Positions 23,400 through 30,765 of a DNA stretch of 64,000 nucleotides are shown here, one piece after another. The DNA comes from Coriobacteriaceae bacterium AF08-21 (lineage in GTDB: Bacteria > Actinomycetota > Coriobacteriia > Coriobacteriales > Coriobacteriaceae), in assembly GCA_027687465.1 (NCBI GenBank), contig JAQCQR010000001.1, positions 1-64,000 on the forward strand, read 5' to 3'. Each line of letters starts with the position of its first letter. The first letter of the stretch is position 1. The notes beneath the pieces are model-generated. The model saw only the letters and a list, made by a program, of their open reading frames with translations, ran no database searches and was not told where the DNA came from. The position numbers and the translations under genes are program-made.

Positions 23400-26117
23400 A
23401 TGGACACCGCCAGCAATTACACCGAAACGCTCGAAAAGACCGTCCGTGACCTTCTCGAGCGTCAGGATGATCTGATTAGGACGGCCTTTACCGACCAGCT
23501 CACCGGACTTGGCAACCGCGGCGGCTTTGCCCATTCCCTAGAGGAAATCTGGGAGCAGGAACTGCCCGTGACCATGGCGTTTATCGACATCGATAACCTT
23601 AAGCACTGCAACGACGTCTTTGGGCATGACGAGGGCAACCGCTATATCTTGCAGGTAAGTCTCTATCTCAAGCTGTATATGAAAGTGGACGAGGCGGCGT
23701 TTCGCATAGGCGGCGACGAGTTTGCCATCCTGTCTACGATTGCGACCGAGGACGACCTCGCCGAGCGCCTGGAACACTGCCGAACGGTCCTACTCAAAAA
23801 CAACGATTCCGAGATGCCTCACTCGTTTAGCTACGGAGTGTCGCACGCCGACCCCGCCCTGGGTGAAGTCTCCAATCGCATGACACTCGATGCCGACCAT
23901 CGCATGTACGACTACAAGCTACGCCATGCCATGCATCTTGATCGACGCAATATCGCGCAAGTCCACACCGACGACTTCGAAATAAGCGATCGCGTTTTTG
24001 ACGCCTTTTCGATGCTCAACGAAGGCCGTTATTGCTTTATCGAGAACTTGGACAAACATCGCACCCTATGGTCACAAGGCGCCCTGCGCGATCTCGGTCT
24101 TCCTTCTGAGCATGTAGACAACTGCCACGATTACTGGAAAACGCGCGTCCACCCCGATGACCTTGAGGCCTACATCAACGACATCGACCAAATCTATAAT
24201 GGCTCCAAACACCGCCGCGTCATGCAGTACCGCATGCGCAATGCCGCGGGCGACTACGTCCTCTGCCGCGCTCGCGGGTTTCGCATCGACGGCGACGGAA
24301 ATACCCCCTCGCTCTATGTCGGCGAACTTGTTAACCACTCACTCGCCGAGACCGTCGACGCCGCCACGGGCCTCGGAACGCAGCGTATGCTGATCAACGC
24401 TATCGATGCCTGCCGTCGCGACCGTTGCGAGACGGGGCTTATAGCGGTCCGCGTTTGTGGCACGGCAAAGTTCAACGAGCCCTACGGGGCCGAGGCTGTC
24501 GACAACATGCTCGCCGAATACGCAGGCCGCATGCTATCGATCACCCGCGGCAGAAGTCGCGTCTTCCGCTCGCGAAACGCCCAGTTCGTCGTGCTCAGCA
24601 ACGATCTGGACCACGAGGCATTCGAGCAACTGACCCATCATCTTAAAGAGGCCGTTTTCGCTCCTGTTCGAATCGCGAACGACACCATTACCCCCGTCTG
24701 TCTTGTCGTCCCGGCCTTTTACGAGCGCTTAATCAATCAAGCGACCGCTGTTTTAGGCGAACTCGACCGTCGTCTTCGCGCCGCCGGCGGGCTTGCACCC
24801 AACGACAGCCTCCCCATACCCGAGATTGAGCGTAAAAGCGCCGTCGCCGAACGCATCGATACGCTCACGGGCCTCTATCGACCCAGCGAGTTTATGCGGC
24901 GTGCCAACGCATTTCTTAAGACAAGGCGCGACGCCGCTTGGTGTATCGCCACCGTCGACATGGGTCATATGCGACTGTTCAACGAATGGCACGGACAGGC
25001 CGAGGGCGACCGCGTGCTCGCCGATGTGGGCACGGTCCTCAAAGACATCGAGAATGCCGAGATGGGCGTCGCAGGATACTGGGGCCAAGACGACTTTTGC
25101 ATTCTCATCCCCTTTGAGCACAACACCGTCCATCAAATCTATAACCGCGTTCGCGCCGCCGTGGCCAAGCATGATGACGGCGTGGGTTTCTGGCCGTCCA
25201 TGGGCGTTTGCCCCATCGACCCCAACGAGGAAATCACCATCGACGCGCAGGCCAAGGCCATGTTTACCAATCGGCGCGCCAAAAACGATTTTAAGGATCG
25301 CATCGCCGTCTTTCGCCCCGAGGAATACAAGCGCGAGGTGGCGTTTCACCGCACCCTCACCGAGTTCCAGTATGCGCTCTCAAACGACCACATCACCTAC
25401 TACCTGCAGCCCCAGGTTGATATGGAAACCGGCGAGATCATTGGCGCCGAAGCACTCACCCGCTGGATTGACAAGGACGGCTCTCTCATTTCGCCCGCAA
25501 CGTTTATCCCCGCACTCGAGGAAAGCGGCTTTGTGGTGACGCTCGACAAGTACATTTGGCAGGGTGTCGCCTCGTGGCTGCGCGGGCGCATCGATCGAGG
25601 ACTTCGCGTGGTTCCGGTCTCGCTTAATGTGTCGCGCGTGGATATCCTTGCCTGCGACGTTGCCGAACATATGGGGGCGCTCGCCGCCCAATACAACCTA
25701 CCGCCCGAGCTCATGCGTATCGAGATCACCGAGACGGCTTATACGGGGGAGTCCGAGGCCGTGGACAAACTGACAGCCGACCTGCACACCCGCGGCTTCT
25801 CGACCTATATGGACGATTTTGGCACCGGCCAGTCCACGCTCGCGATGCTCAAGAACGTCAACGTCGACGTCATCAAGCTCGACCGCACCTTTGTGCCCAC
25901 CGACCGCGATCAAGGCCGCAGCGCGCAGATCGTGTCATCGATGCTCGAGATGGCGCAGTCGCTCCATCTGCCCGTCGTGGTCGAAGGCGTCGAGACAAAT
26001 GAGCAGGCAAACATACTACGCCACATGGGCGCCCGCTACGCTCAGGGCTTCCTCTACTACCGCCCCATGCCGGCGAATGATTTTGAGGCATTGCTCGATG
26101 GTGGCAAAAACAACTGA
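23400..26117 (+). CDS. Multi-domain GGDEF-PAS-GGDEF-GGDEF-EAL c-di-GMP enzyme
   Basis: 905 residues from ATG 23400 (weak AGAAAG site). A short coiled N-terminus leads to a first GGDEF domain with an intact motif at 104-108 (RIGGDEF). A PAS-like domain follows (about 200-330). Next comes a degenerate GGDEF domain (about 340-480) and another in which the signature is GQDDF (about 510-660). The EAL domain (670-905) keeps EAL at 684-686, LNVSR, EITETAY, DDFGTG, IKLDRTF and VVEGVET, so phosphodiesterase activity is expected. No membrane segment is visible. It may both make and degrade c-di-GMP. The next gene is a shorter relative. Confidence 0.9.
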   Translation: MDTASNYTETLEKTVRDLLERQDDLIRTAFTDQLTGLGNRGGFAHSLEEIWEQELPVTMAFIDIDNLKHCNDVFGHDEGNRYILQVSLYLKLYMKVDEAAFRIGGDEFAILSTIATEDDLAERLEHCRTVLLKNNDSEMPHSFSYGVSHADPALGEVSNRMTLDADHRMYDYKLRHAMHLDRRNIAQVHTDDFEISDRVFDAFSMLNEGRYCFIENLDKHRTLWSQGALRDLGLPSEHVDNCHDYWKTRVHPDDLEAYINDIDQIYNGSKHRRVMQYRMRNAAGDYVLCRARGFRIDGDGNTPSLYVGELVNHSLAETVDAATGLGTQRMLINAIDACRRDRCETGLIAVRVCGTAKFNEPYGAEAVDNMLAEYAGRMLSITRGRSRVFRSRNAQFVVLSNDLDHEAFEQLTHHLKEAVFAPVRIANDTITPVCLVVPAFYERLINQATAVLGELDRRLRAAGGLAPNDSLPIPEIERKSAVAERIDTLTGLYRPSEFMRRANAFLKTRRDAAWCIATVDMGHMRLFNEWHGQAEGDRVLADVGTVLKDIENAEMGVAGYWGQDDFCILIPFEHNTVHQIYNRVRAAVAKHDDGVGFWPSMGVCPIDPNEEITIDAQAKAMFTNRRAKNDFKDRIAVFRPEEYKREVAFHRTLTEFQYALSNDHITYYLQPQVDMETGEIIGAEALTRWIDKDGSLISPATFIPALEESGFVVTLDKYIWQGVASWLRGRIDRGLRVVPVSLNVSRVDILACDVAEHMGALAAQYNLPPELMRIEITETAYTGESEAVDKLTADLHTRGFSTYMDDFGTGQSTLAMLKNVNVDVIKLDRTFVPTDRDQGRSAQIVSSMLEMAQSLHLPVVVEGVETNEQANILRHMGARYAQGFLYYRPMPANDFEALLDGGKNN

Positions 26118-26175
26118 TACGCTCGCGCGCAAAACACCACCGCCGAAGGGGACATTTGTCTCCATTAGCTAACTT

Positions 26176-26206
26176 ATATCCCCAATTCAAACCGAATTGG
26201 GGATAT
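26176..26206. terminator. Perfect 13-bp hairpin between the two GGDEF genes
   Basis: ATATCCCCAATTC pairs perfectly with GAATTGGGGATAT around AAACC. No T-tract follows, so it may be a processing or regulatory hairpin, or an operator palindrome, rather than a terminator. Confidence 0.5.
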
Positions 26207-26244
26207 GATACAAACCGTTGTTCTGCCCAAGGAGGTTATTCATC

Positions 26245-27774
26245 ATGAACGAGTCATATCGCTTGGGCGAGCAATCGATTATTGCCTATCTTCAGCGACT
26301 TGCGAATGGTGTCTCGACCGCCGAACTCGATGTTTCCGTGCTGCCTGCTGAGCTACGCGCCGTTGGTGAGCAACTGCAAAAGACGCATGCCATCCTGCAA
26401 CAAGAGCGCCAGCTGCTTGAGTGCAACGCCTATATCGATCCGCTCACCAACTTGGACAACCGTGGCGGACTCGACCGTCACGTCGAGCAGCTCTGGCGCA
26501 AAGGCGACCCCTTCACCTGCGCCTATATTGACATCGACCATCTCAAGCATTGCAATGATAGGTTTGGCCACGCCGAAGGCAATCGCTATATTCTGAGCAT
26601 CTGTCGCACGCTCTCCGAAACCATGGAGCACGATGAGATGCTGTTCCGTATCGGTGGAGACGAGTTTGTGCTTATCTCGCTCTCTGCAAACGAGACTGAA
26701 CTCGAGCAGCGCTTGGAGCAGGTACGTGCCGGGCTGATCGAGGCGAGCTCAGGTGGCAAGGCGCCCATGATCGCTAGCTTTAGCTTTGGCTGCTCGCGCG
26801 TCAATCCACTTGCCGGCGACACGCGTCGCCAGATGACGATGGATGCCGATCGCAAGATGTATCGCTATAAGCTTATGCATCGTGTGCAGCAACCGAAAGA
26901 CAATGACGCGCCGCCACACCCAATTGCCGAGCAGCTTCCGTGCAACGACCGCGTATTCCAAGCGATCTCTATGAGCTCCGAGACGCGCTATCCGTTTATC
27001 CTCAATCTCGATACGGGCGAATCACAATGGTCGGTTAATGCCGTACGCGATTTTGACCTGCCCTCCCAGCATCCCTACAACTCACTCGACTTGTGGCTTG
27101 CCCGCGTTCACCCCGAGGACCGCGACAACGTACGCGCCGAGCTCGACATGGTGATAAACGGTACGTGGCACTTCCACTACATGCAGTATCGCGTGATGGA
27201 TGCCACCGAAGCATACGTGCTTTGCGACTGCACGGGCTACCGCTTGGACGGCACCGATACCGAGCCCAACATGTACGTGGGCATGATTATCAACCGCAGC
27301 TTGGCAGATACGACCGATTCCGTGACCGGCCTGGGCGACATCCACGCCCTGGTCAACGCCATTGGCGAAATGCGTCGCGTCGCGCGCAAGGCGGGCTTGG
27401 TCGCCATTAAAATCGACGATATCGCTCAGGTCAATGCCCGCTTTGGCTTTGATGCAGGCGACCGCGTTTTGGCGGAGAGCGCCGCCTGCCTCATGGATTG
27501 TTCGCGCGGCAAGGGTCGTCTGTTCCGCTCGACCGGACCGATGTTCGTGGCGCTTTTCGACGAATTCGATCCCGAAGAGACCGACGCGATCGCAAAGGAA
27601 ATCGAGCGGTTCCTGGGCTCTCCCGTGCTCTTTGGCTCGTTTGAATATCAGCCGCCCCTTCGCGTGGCCACGCTTCATCTGGATACCGTCGACCGACAGC
27701 CCGTTTCCATTTTGAACGAGCTCAAAGTGTTGCTCGGGAAAGCCGTGCAGGTGCCAGGTACCAAACTGGATTAG
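26245..27774 (+). CDS. GGDEF-PAS-GGDEF-like diguanylate cyclase
   Basis: 509 residues from ATG 26245 with a strong AAGGAGG. A coiled N-terminus (about 1-70) precedes a GGDEF domain with intact motif at 137-141 (RIGGDEF). A PAS-like domain follows, and a C-terminal degenerate GGDEF-like domain has lost its signature (STGPMFVAL). Domain order and phrases such as DIDxLKHCND and YVLC match residues 30-490 of the upstream protein, so the genes are tandem paralogues and this one lacks the EAL part. It should synthesise c-di-GMP in the cytoplasm. Confidence 0.9.
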   Translation: MNESYRLGEQSIIAYLQRLANGVSTAELDVSVLPAELRAVGEQLQKTHAILQQERQLLECNAYIDPLTNLDNRGGLDRHVEQLWRKGDPFTCAYIDIDHLKHCNDRFGHAEGNRYILSICRTLSETMEHDEMLFRIGGDEFVLISLSANETELEQRLEQVRAGLIEASSGGKAPMIASFSFGCSRVNPLAGDTRRQMTMDADRKMYRYKLMHRVQQPKDNDAPPHPIAEQLPCNDRVFQAISMSSETRYPFILNLDTGESQWSVNAVRDFDLPSQHPYNSLDLWLARVHPEDRDNVRAELDMVINGTWHFHYMQYRVMDATEAYVLCDCTGYRLDGTDTEPNMYVGMIINRSLADTTDSVTGLGDIHALVNAIGEMRRVARKAGLVAIKIDDIAQVNARFGFDAGDRVLAESAACLMDCSRGKGRLFRSTGPMFVALFDEFDPEETDAIAKEIERFLGSPVLFGSFEYQPPLRVATLHLDTVDRQPVSILNELKVLLGKAVQVPGTKLD

Positions 27775-27848
27775 CACCACGCCCGCACCGCCTCCCCCAT
27801 CGTGCGATAATCCTCTGCAGAAGTCACCGACAGCAGAGGGAGTTTGTG

Positions 27849-28472
27849 ATGAAGGTTCTTTTGGTCAATGGCAGCCCCAAGGCAAACGGCAACACCGCTC
27901 GCGCGCTCGCCGAAGTCGCCGAGCAACTTAAAGCCGAGGGCATCGACAGCGAGGTATTCCAACTGGGCGCCAAGCCCATCCGCGACTGCATCGGCTGCGG
28001 TCAGTGCGGCAAGCTTGGCGGTCGCTGCACCTTTGACGACGACGTGGTGAACGAGCTCATCGCTGCCGCCGAGCAGGCAGATGGCTTTGTCTTTGGCTCC
28101 CCCGTCTACTATGCGCATCCCAGCGGACGCATTCTCTCGGCACTCGATCGCGCATTCTATGCCGGTAGCAAAGCTTTTGCACACAAGCCGGGCGCTGCCG
28201 TCGCCGTCGCCCGTCGCGGCGGTACGTCGACGACCTTCGACGTGCTCAATAAGTACTTCACCATCAACCAGATGCCTGTGGTAGCGTCCACGTACTGGAA
28301 CAACGTGTTTGGCTGCGTGCCCGGCGACGCCGACGGAGATGCCGAGGGTCTGGCCACCATGCGCAACATCGGCAAGAACATGGCCTGGCTCCTGCATTGT
28401 ATCGAGGCAGGGCAGGCTGCCGGCATCGAAGCCCCCGAAGCCGATCGCGAGCGCACCAACTTCATTCGTTAG
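27849..28472 (+). CDS. Flavodoxin-like NAD(P)H-dependent FMN reductase
   Basis: 207 residues from ATG 27849 (GTG just upstream is an alternative). The FMN-binding N-terminus VNGSPKANGNT is followed by CIGCGQCG, and SPVYYAHPSG occupies the second FMN loop. The family reduces quinones, azo or nitro compounds or iron complexes. The Cys cluster may bind an Fe-S centre or be redox active. The ArsC-like gene follows by 11 bases, so the two are probably cotranscribed. Confidence 0.85.
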   Translation: MKVLLVNGSPKANGNTARALAEVAEQLKAEGIDSEVFQLGAKPIRDCIGCGQCGKLGGRCTFDDDVVNELIAAAEQADGFVFGSPVYYAHPSGRILSALDRAFYAGSKAFAHKPGAAVAVARRGGTSTTFDVLNKYFTINQMPVVASTYWNNVFGCVPGDADGDAEGLATMRNIGKNMAWLLHCIEAGQAAGIEAPEADRERTNFIR

Positions 28473-28483
28473 AACGGCGGAAC

Positions 28484-28825
28484 ATGAATATCCAGATTTT
28501 TGGCACCAAGAAGTCCTTCGATACCAAGAAGGCCCAGCGCTATTTTAAGGAGCGCCGCATCAAGGTGCAGTTTATCGACCTTAAGGAAAAGGAGATGAGC
28601 AAAGGAGAGCTCACGAGCGTGATGCAGGCGGTCGGCGGCATCGACAAGCTGCTCAACCCCAAGGCCAAGGACGAGGAGACGCTCGCGCTCATCCAGCACC
28701 TCACCCCTAGCCAGCGCTTCGACAAGTTGCTCGAGAACCAGCAGGTTCTAGCCGAGCCCATCGTGCGCAACGGCAAAAAGGCCACCGTCGGTTATTGCCC
28801 CGATGTATGGGGAGCCTGGGAGTAG
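28484..28825 (+). CDS. ArsC/YffB-family protein lacking the catalytic Cys
   Basis: 113 residues from ATG 28484. The fold signatures (IQIFGTKKSFDTKKAQRYF at the start, LLNPKAKDE, ILxxPIVRNGKKATVGY-like end) mark the arsenate reductase/Spx group. At the position of the catalytic Cys (GxxxCDTxKKA) this protein has Phe/Ser (KKSFDTKKA); its only Cys is in GYCPDVW. It therefore cannot use the standard mechanism and may be a non-enzymatic binding protein, as Spx is. Probably cotranscribed with the flavodoxin-like gene. Confidence 0.8.
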   Translation: MNIQIFGTKKSFDTKKAQRYFKERRIKVQFIDLKEKEMSKGELTSVMQAVGGIDKLLNPKAKDEETLALIQHLTPSQRFDKLLENQQVLAEPIVRNGKKATVGYCPDVWGAWE

Positions 28826-28911
28826 CCTGTGTTATTTGCCGGCGCGTGGGTATAAGAGCAGGCGTTTGGCATAAGATTCAACTGTAAGCCATGTCTAACA
28901 AAGGAGGGCAC

Positions 28912-30042
28912 ATGCCCAACAAACCCGTGAAGATCATCATGCTTACCGGATACCTCGGTGCCGGCAAGACCACACTGCTCAACCACATCCTCGCTAACGA
29001 CGGCGGCATCCGCGCCGCCGTGATCGTCAACGATATCGGCGAGATCAACGTCGACGCCAGCCTCATCGCCGACGGCGGCCTTTCCGAGACCGACGACCTT
29101 ATCCCGCTCACCAACGGCTGCATCTGCTGCACGCTTTCGGACGACCTGGCCAACCAGCTGCAGGGCATCGCCGATTCGGGCAAGTTCGACTACATCATCA
29201 TCGAGGCTTCGGGTATTTGCGAGCCTATCCCCATCGCCTACACCATCTCGAGCTTCTGCGACGAGGCCAAGGTGGGCGGCGAGCCCAAGCTCGCGCTCGA
29301 CAACATCGTGGCCGTGGTCGACTGCGCCCGCATGTACGACGAGTTCAACGGTGGCCGCGACCTGCTGGCCGAGGATATCGACGAGGACGACATCGAGAGC
29401 CTGCTCATCCAGCAGATCGAGTTTTGCTCCACGCTGATCCTCAACAAGACCGATACCGTGAGCCCTGAGCAGATCGCCGAGCTCAAGGCCATCGTGCGCA
29501 GCCTGCAGAAGGACGCTGTGATTGTCGAGGCTCAAAACGGCGAGGTCCCCATGGAGGAGCTGCTCGACACCGACCGCTTCGACTTTATGCGCGCCTACAA
29601 CTCCGCCGCCTGGATCGAGGCCATGGAGCATCCCGAGGAGCACGACGACCCCGAGGTGCTCGAGTACGACATCGAGACCTTTGTGTACTCGCGCCGCAAG
29701 CCGTTTGACCTGCAGAAGTTCACCGATTTTGTCGAGCAGGAGTGGCCCGACGAGGTCATTCGCGTCAAGGGTCCGCTGTGGCAGACCGGCGATCCGGACA
29801 TGTGCTACATGTTTGAGCAGGCCGGCCACCAGATGCGCCTGATGGAAAACGGCCTGTTTGTCGATTCTGCGCCCGAGGGCGAGAAGCAGAAGATTATCGA
29901 CGAGAACCCCGAGATCATGCAGATTTGGGACGACGAGACGGGCGACCGCATGACGAGCCTGTGCATCATCGGCCGTCACATGGACAAGGATGCGCTCATC
30001 GCCTCCCTCGATGCCTGCCTGACCGACTGGCACCGCGCCTAG
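28912..30042 (+). CDS. CobW/G3E-family GTPase (metallochaperone-like)
   Basis: 376 residues from ATG 28912, with AAGGAGG at 28901-28907; an earlier ATG at 28891 lacks a site. Walker A GYLGAGKTT, the CxCC metal motif in NGCICCTL, and NKTD guanine recognition identify the G3E family. The C-terminal CobW_C region is present. Members insert or deliver zinc, cobalt or nickel. No metal transporter or obvious client lies beside it. Confidence 0.9.
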   Translation: MPNKPVKIIMLTGYLGAGKTTLLNHILANDGGIRAAVIVNDIGEINVDASLIADGGLSETDDLIPLTNGCICCTLSDDLANQLQGIADSGKFDYIIIEASGICEPIPIAYTISSFCDEAKVGGEPKLALDNIVAVVDCARMYDEFNGGRDLLAEDIDEDDIESLLIQQIEFCSTLILNKTDTVSPEQIAELKAIVRSLQKDAVIVEAQNGEVPMEELLDTDRFDFMRAYNSAAWIEAMEHPEEHDDPEVLEYDIETFVYSRRKPFDLQKFTDFVEQEWPDEVIRVKGPLWQTGDPDMCYMFEQAGHQMRLMENGLFVDSAPEGEKQKIIDENPEIMQIWDDETGDRMTSLCIIGRHMDKDALIASLDACLTDWHRA

Positions 30043-30080
30043 GTTTATCCAAGCGGGCATTTTCCGCCTACGTAACCGCC

Positions 30081-30115
30081 AAACCACCACGAAGGTGCCC
30101 TTCGTGGTGGTTTTT
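30081..30115 (+). terminator. Terminator after CobW-like gene
   Basis: A perfect 15-bp stem (30081-30095 with 30099-30113) with a 3-base loop and a T run. It is followed at once by the trmL ribosome site. Confidence 0.92.
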
Positions 30116-30136
30116 CGTTCTGAGCCAAGGAGATTC

Positions 30137-30736
30137 ATGTTCAACATTGTGCTGTATGCGCCCGAGATTCCGGCCAATACGGGCAATATCGGCCGCACCT
30201 GCGTGGTTACCGGCGCCCGCCTGCATCTGGTGGAGCCGCTGGGGTTTTCGCTCGACGACAAGACGGTGCGTCGCGCCGGCCTGGGCTACTGGCAAAATTT
30301 GGACGTGACGACCTATGCCGGCTGGGAGGATTTCCTTGCACGCAACGGCCTCTCCCCCGCCGACGAACGCCTGCATCTGCTGACCAAAAAGGCGCGCCGC
30401 ACCTATGCGCAAAGTACCTACCGCGACGGTGACTTTTTGGTCTTTGGCAGCGAGAGTTCGGGGATTCCCGAGCCACTGCTTGCCGCGGCGCCCGAGCGCT
30501 GCGAGCGCATCCCCATGTTGCGCGATTGCGACTCGCTCGAAAACGCCGACGCCTGGGAGGCCCACGAGGAGTCGCTCGGGCATACCGAGGACAGCCACGA
30601 AGCCATCCTTCGACAGGATATCTGCGGCAACTTCGTCGACCCGGACGACTACCGCATCAGTGCTCTCAACCTCTCCAACAGCGCCGCCATCGTCCTCTAC
30701 GAGGCCCTGCGCCAAACAGGCTTTTCGGGAATGTGA
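30137..30736 (+). CDS. trmL: tRNA (cytidine/uridine-34-2'-O)-methyltransferase
   Basis: 199 residues from ATG 30137 with AAGGAGA. SPOUT-fold features are NIVLYAPEIPANTGNIGRTC, FGSESSGIPEPLL, IPML and LNLSNSAAIVLYEALRQ. The enzyme methylates the wobble nucleotide of tRNA-Leu. About 40 acidic residues are inserted after IPML compared with the compact 155-residue family norm. The final Met codon and stop (ATGTGA) belong to the palindromic element at 30732-30760. Confidence 0.88.
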   Translation: MFNIVLYAPEIPANTGNIGRTCVVTGARLHLVEPLGFSLDDKTVRRAGLGYWQNLDVTTYAGWEDFLARNGLSPADERLHLLTKKARRTYAQSTYRDGDFLVFGSESSGIPEPLLAAAPERCERIPMLRDCDSLENADAWEAHEESLGHTEDSHEAILRQDICGNFVDPDDYRISALNLSNSAAIVLYEALRQTGFSGM

Positions 30737-30760
30737 CAAAGGAACTGTCCCTTTGTCACA
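30732..30760. repeat. Type B palindromic element, copy 1
   Basis: TGTGACAAAGG and CCTTTGTCACA arms around a short centre. The TGA stop of trmL lies inside its left arm, and the convergent uvrA-like stop is four bases beyond its right end. Confidence 0.85.
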
Positions 30761-30765
30761 TTCGG

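Noticed and set aside
28473..28483. GAACGGCGGA after the flavodoxin-like gene as a copy of the 3' hairpin module
   Set aside because: Only about ten bases agree and no hairpin or linker words follow.
28792..30261. 489-codon open frame on the minus strand
   Set aside because: Antisense to the CobW GTPase and to trmL, with no ribosome site or motif.
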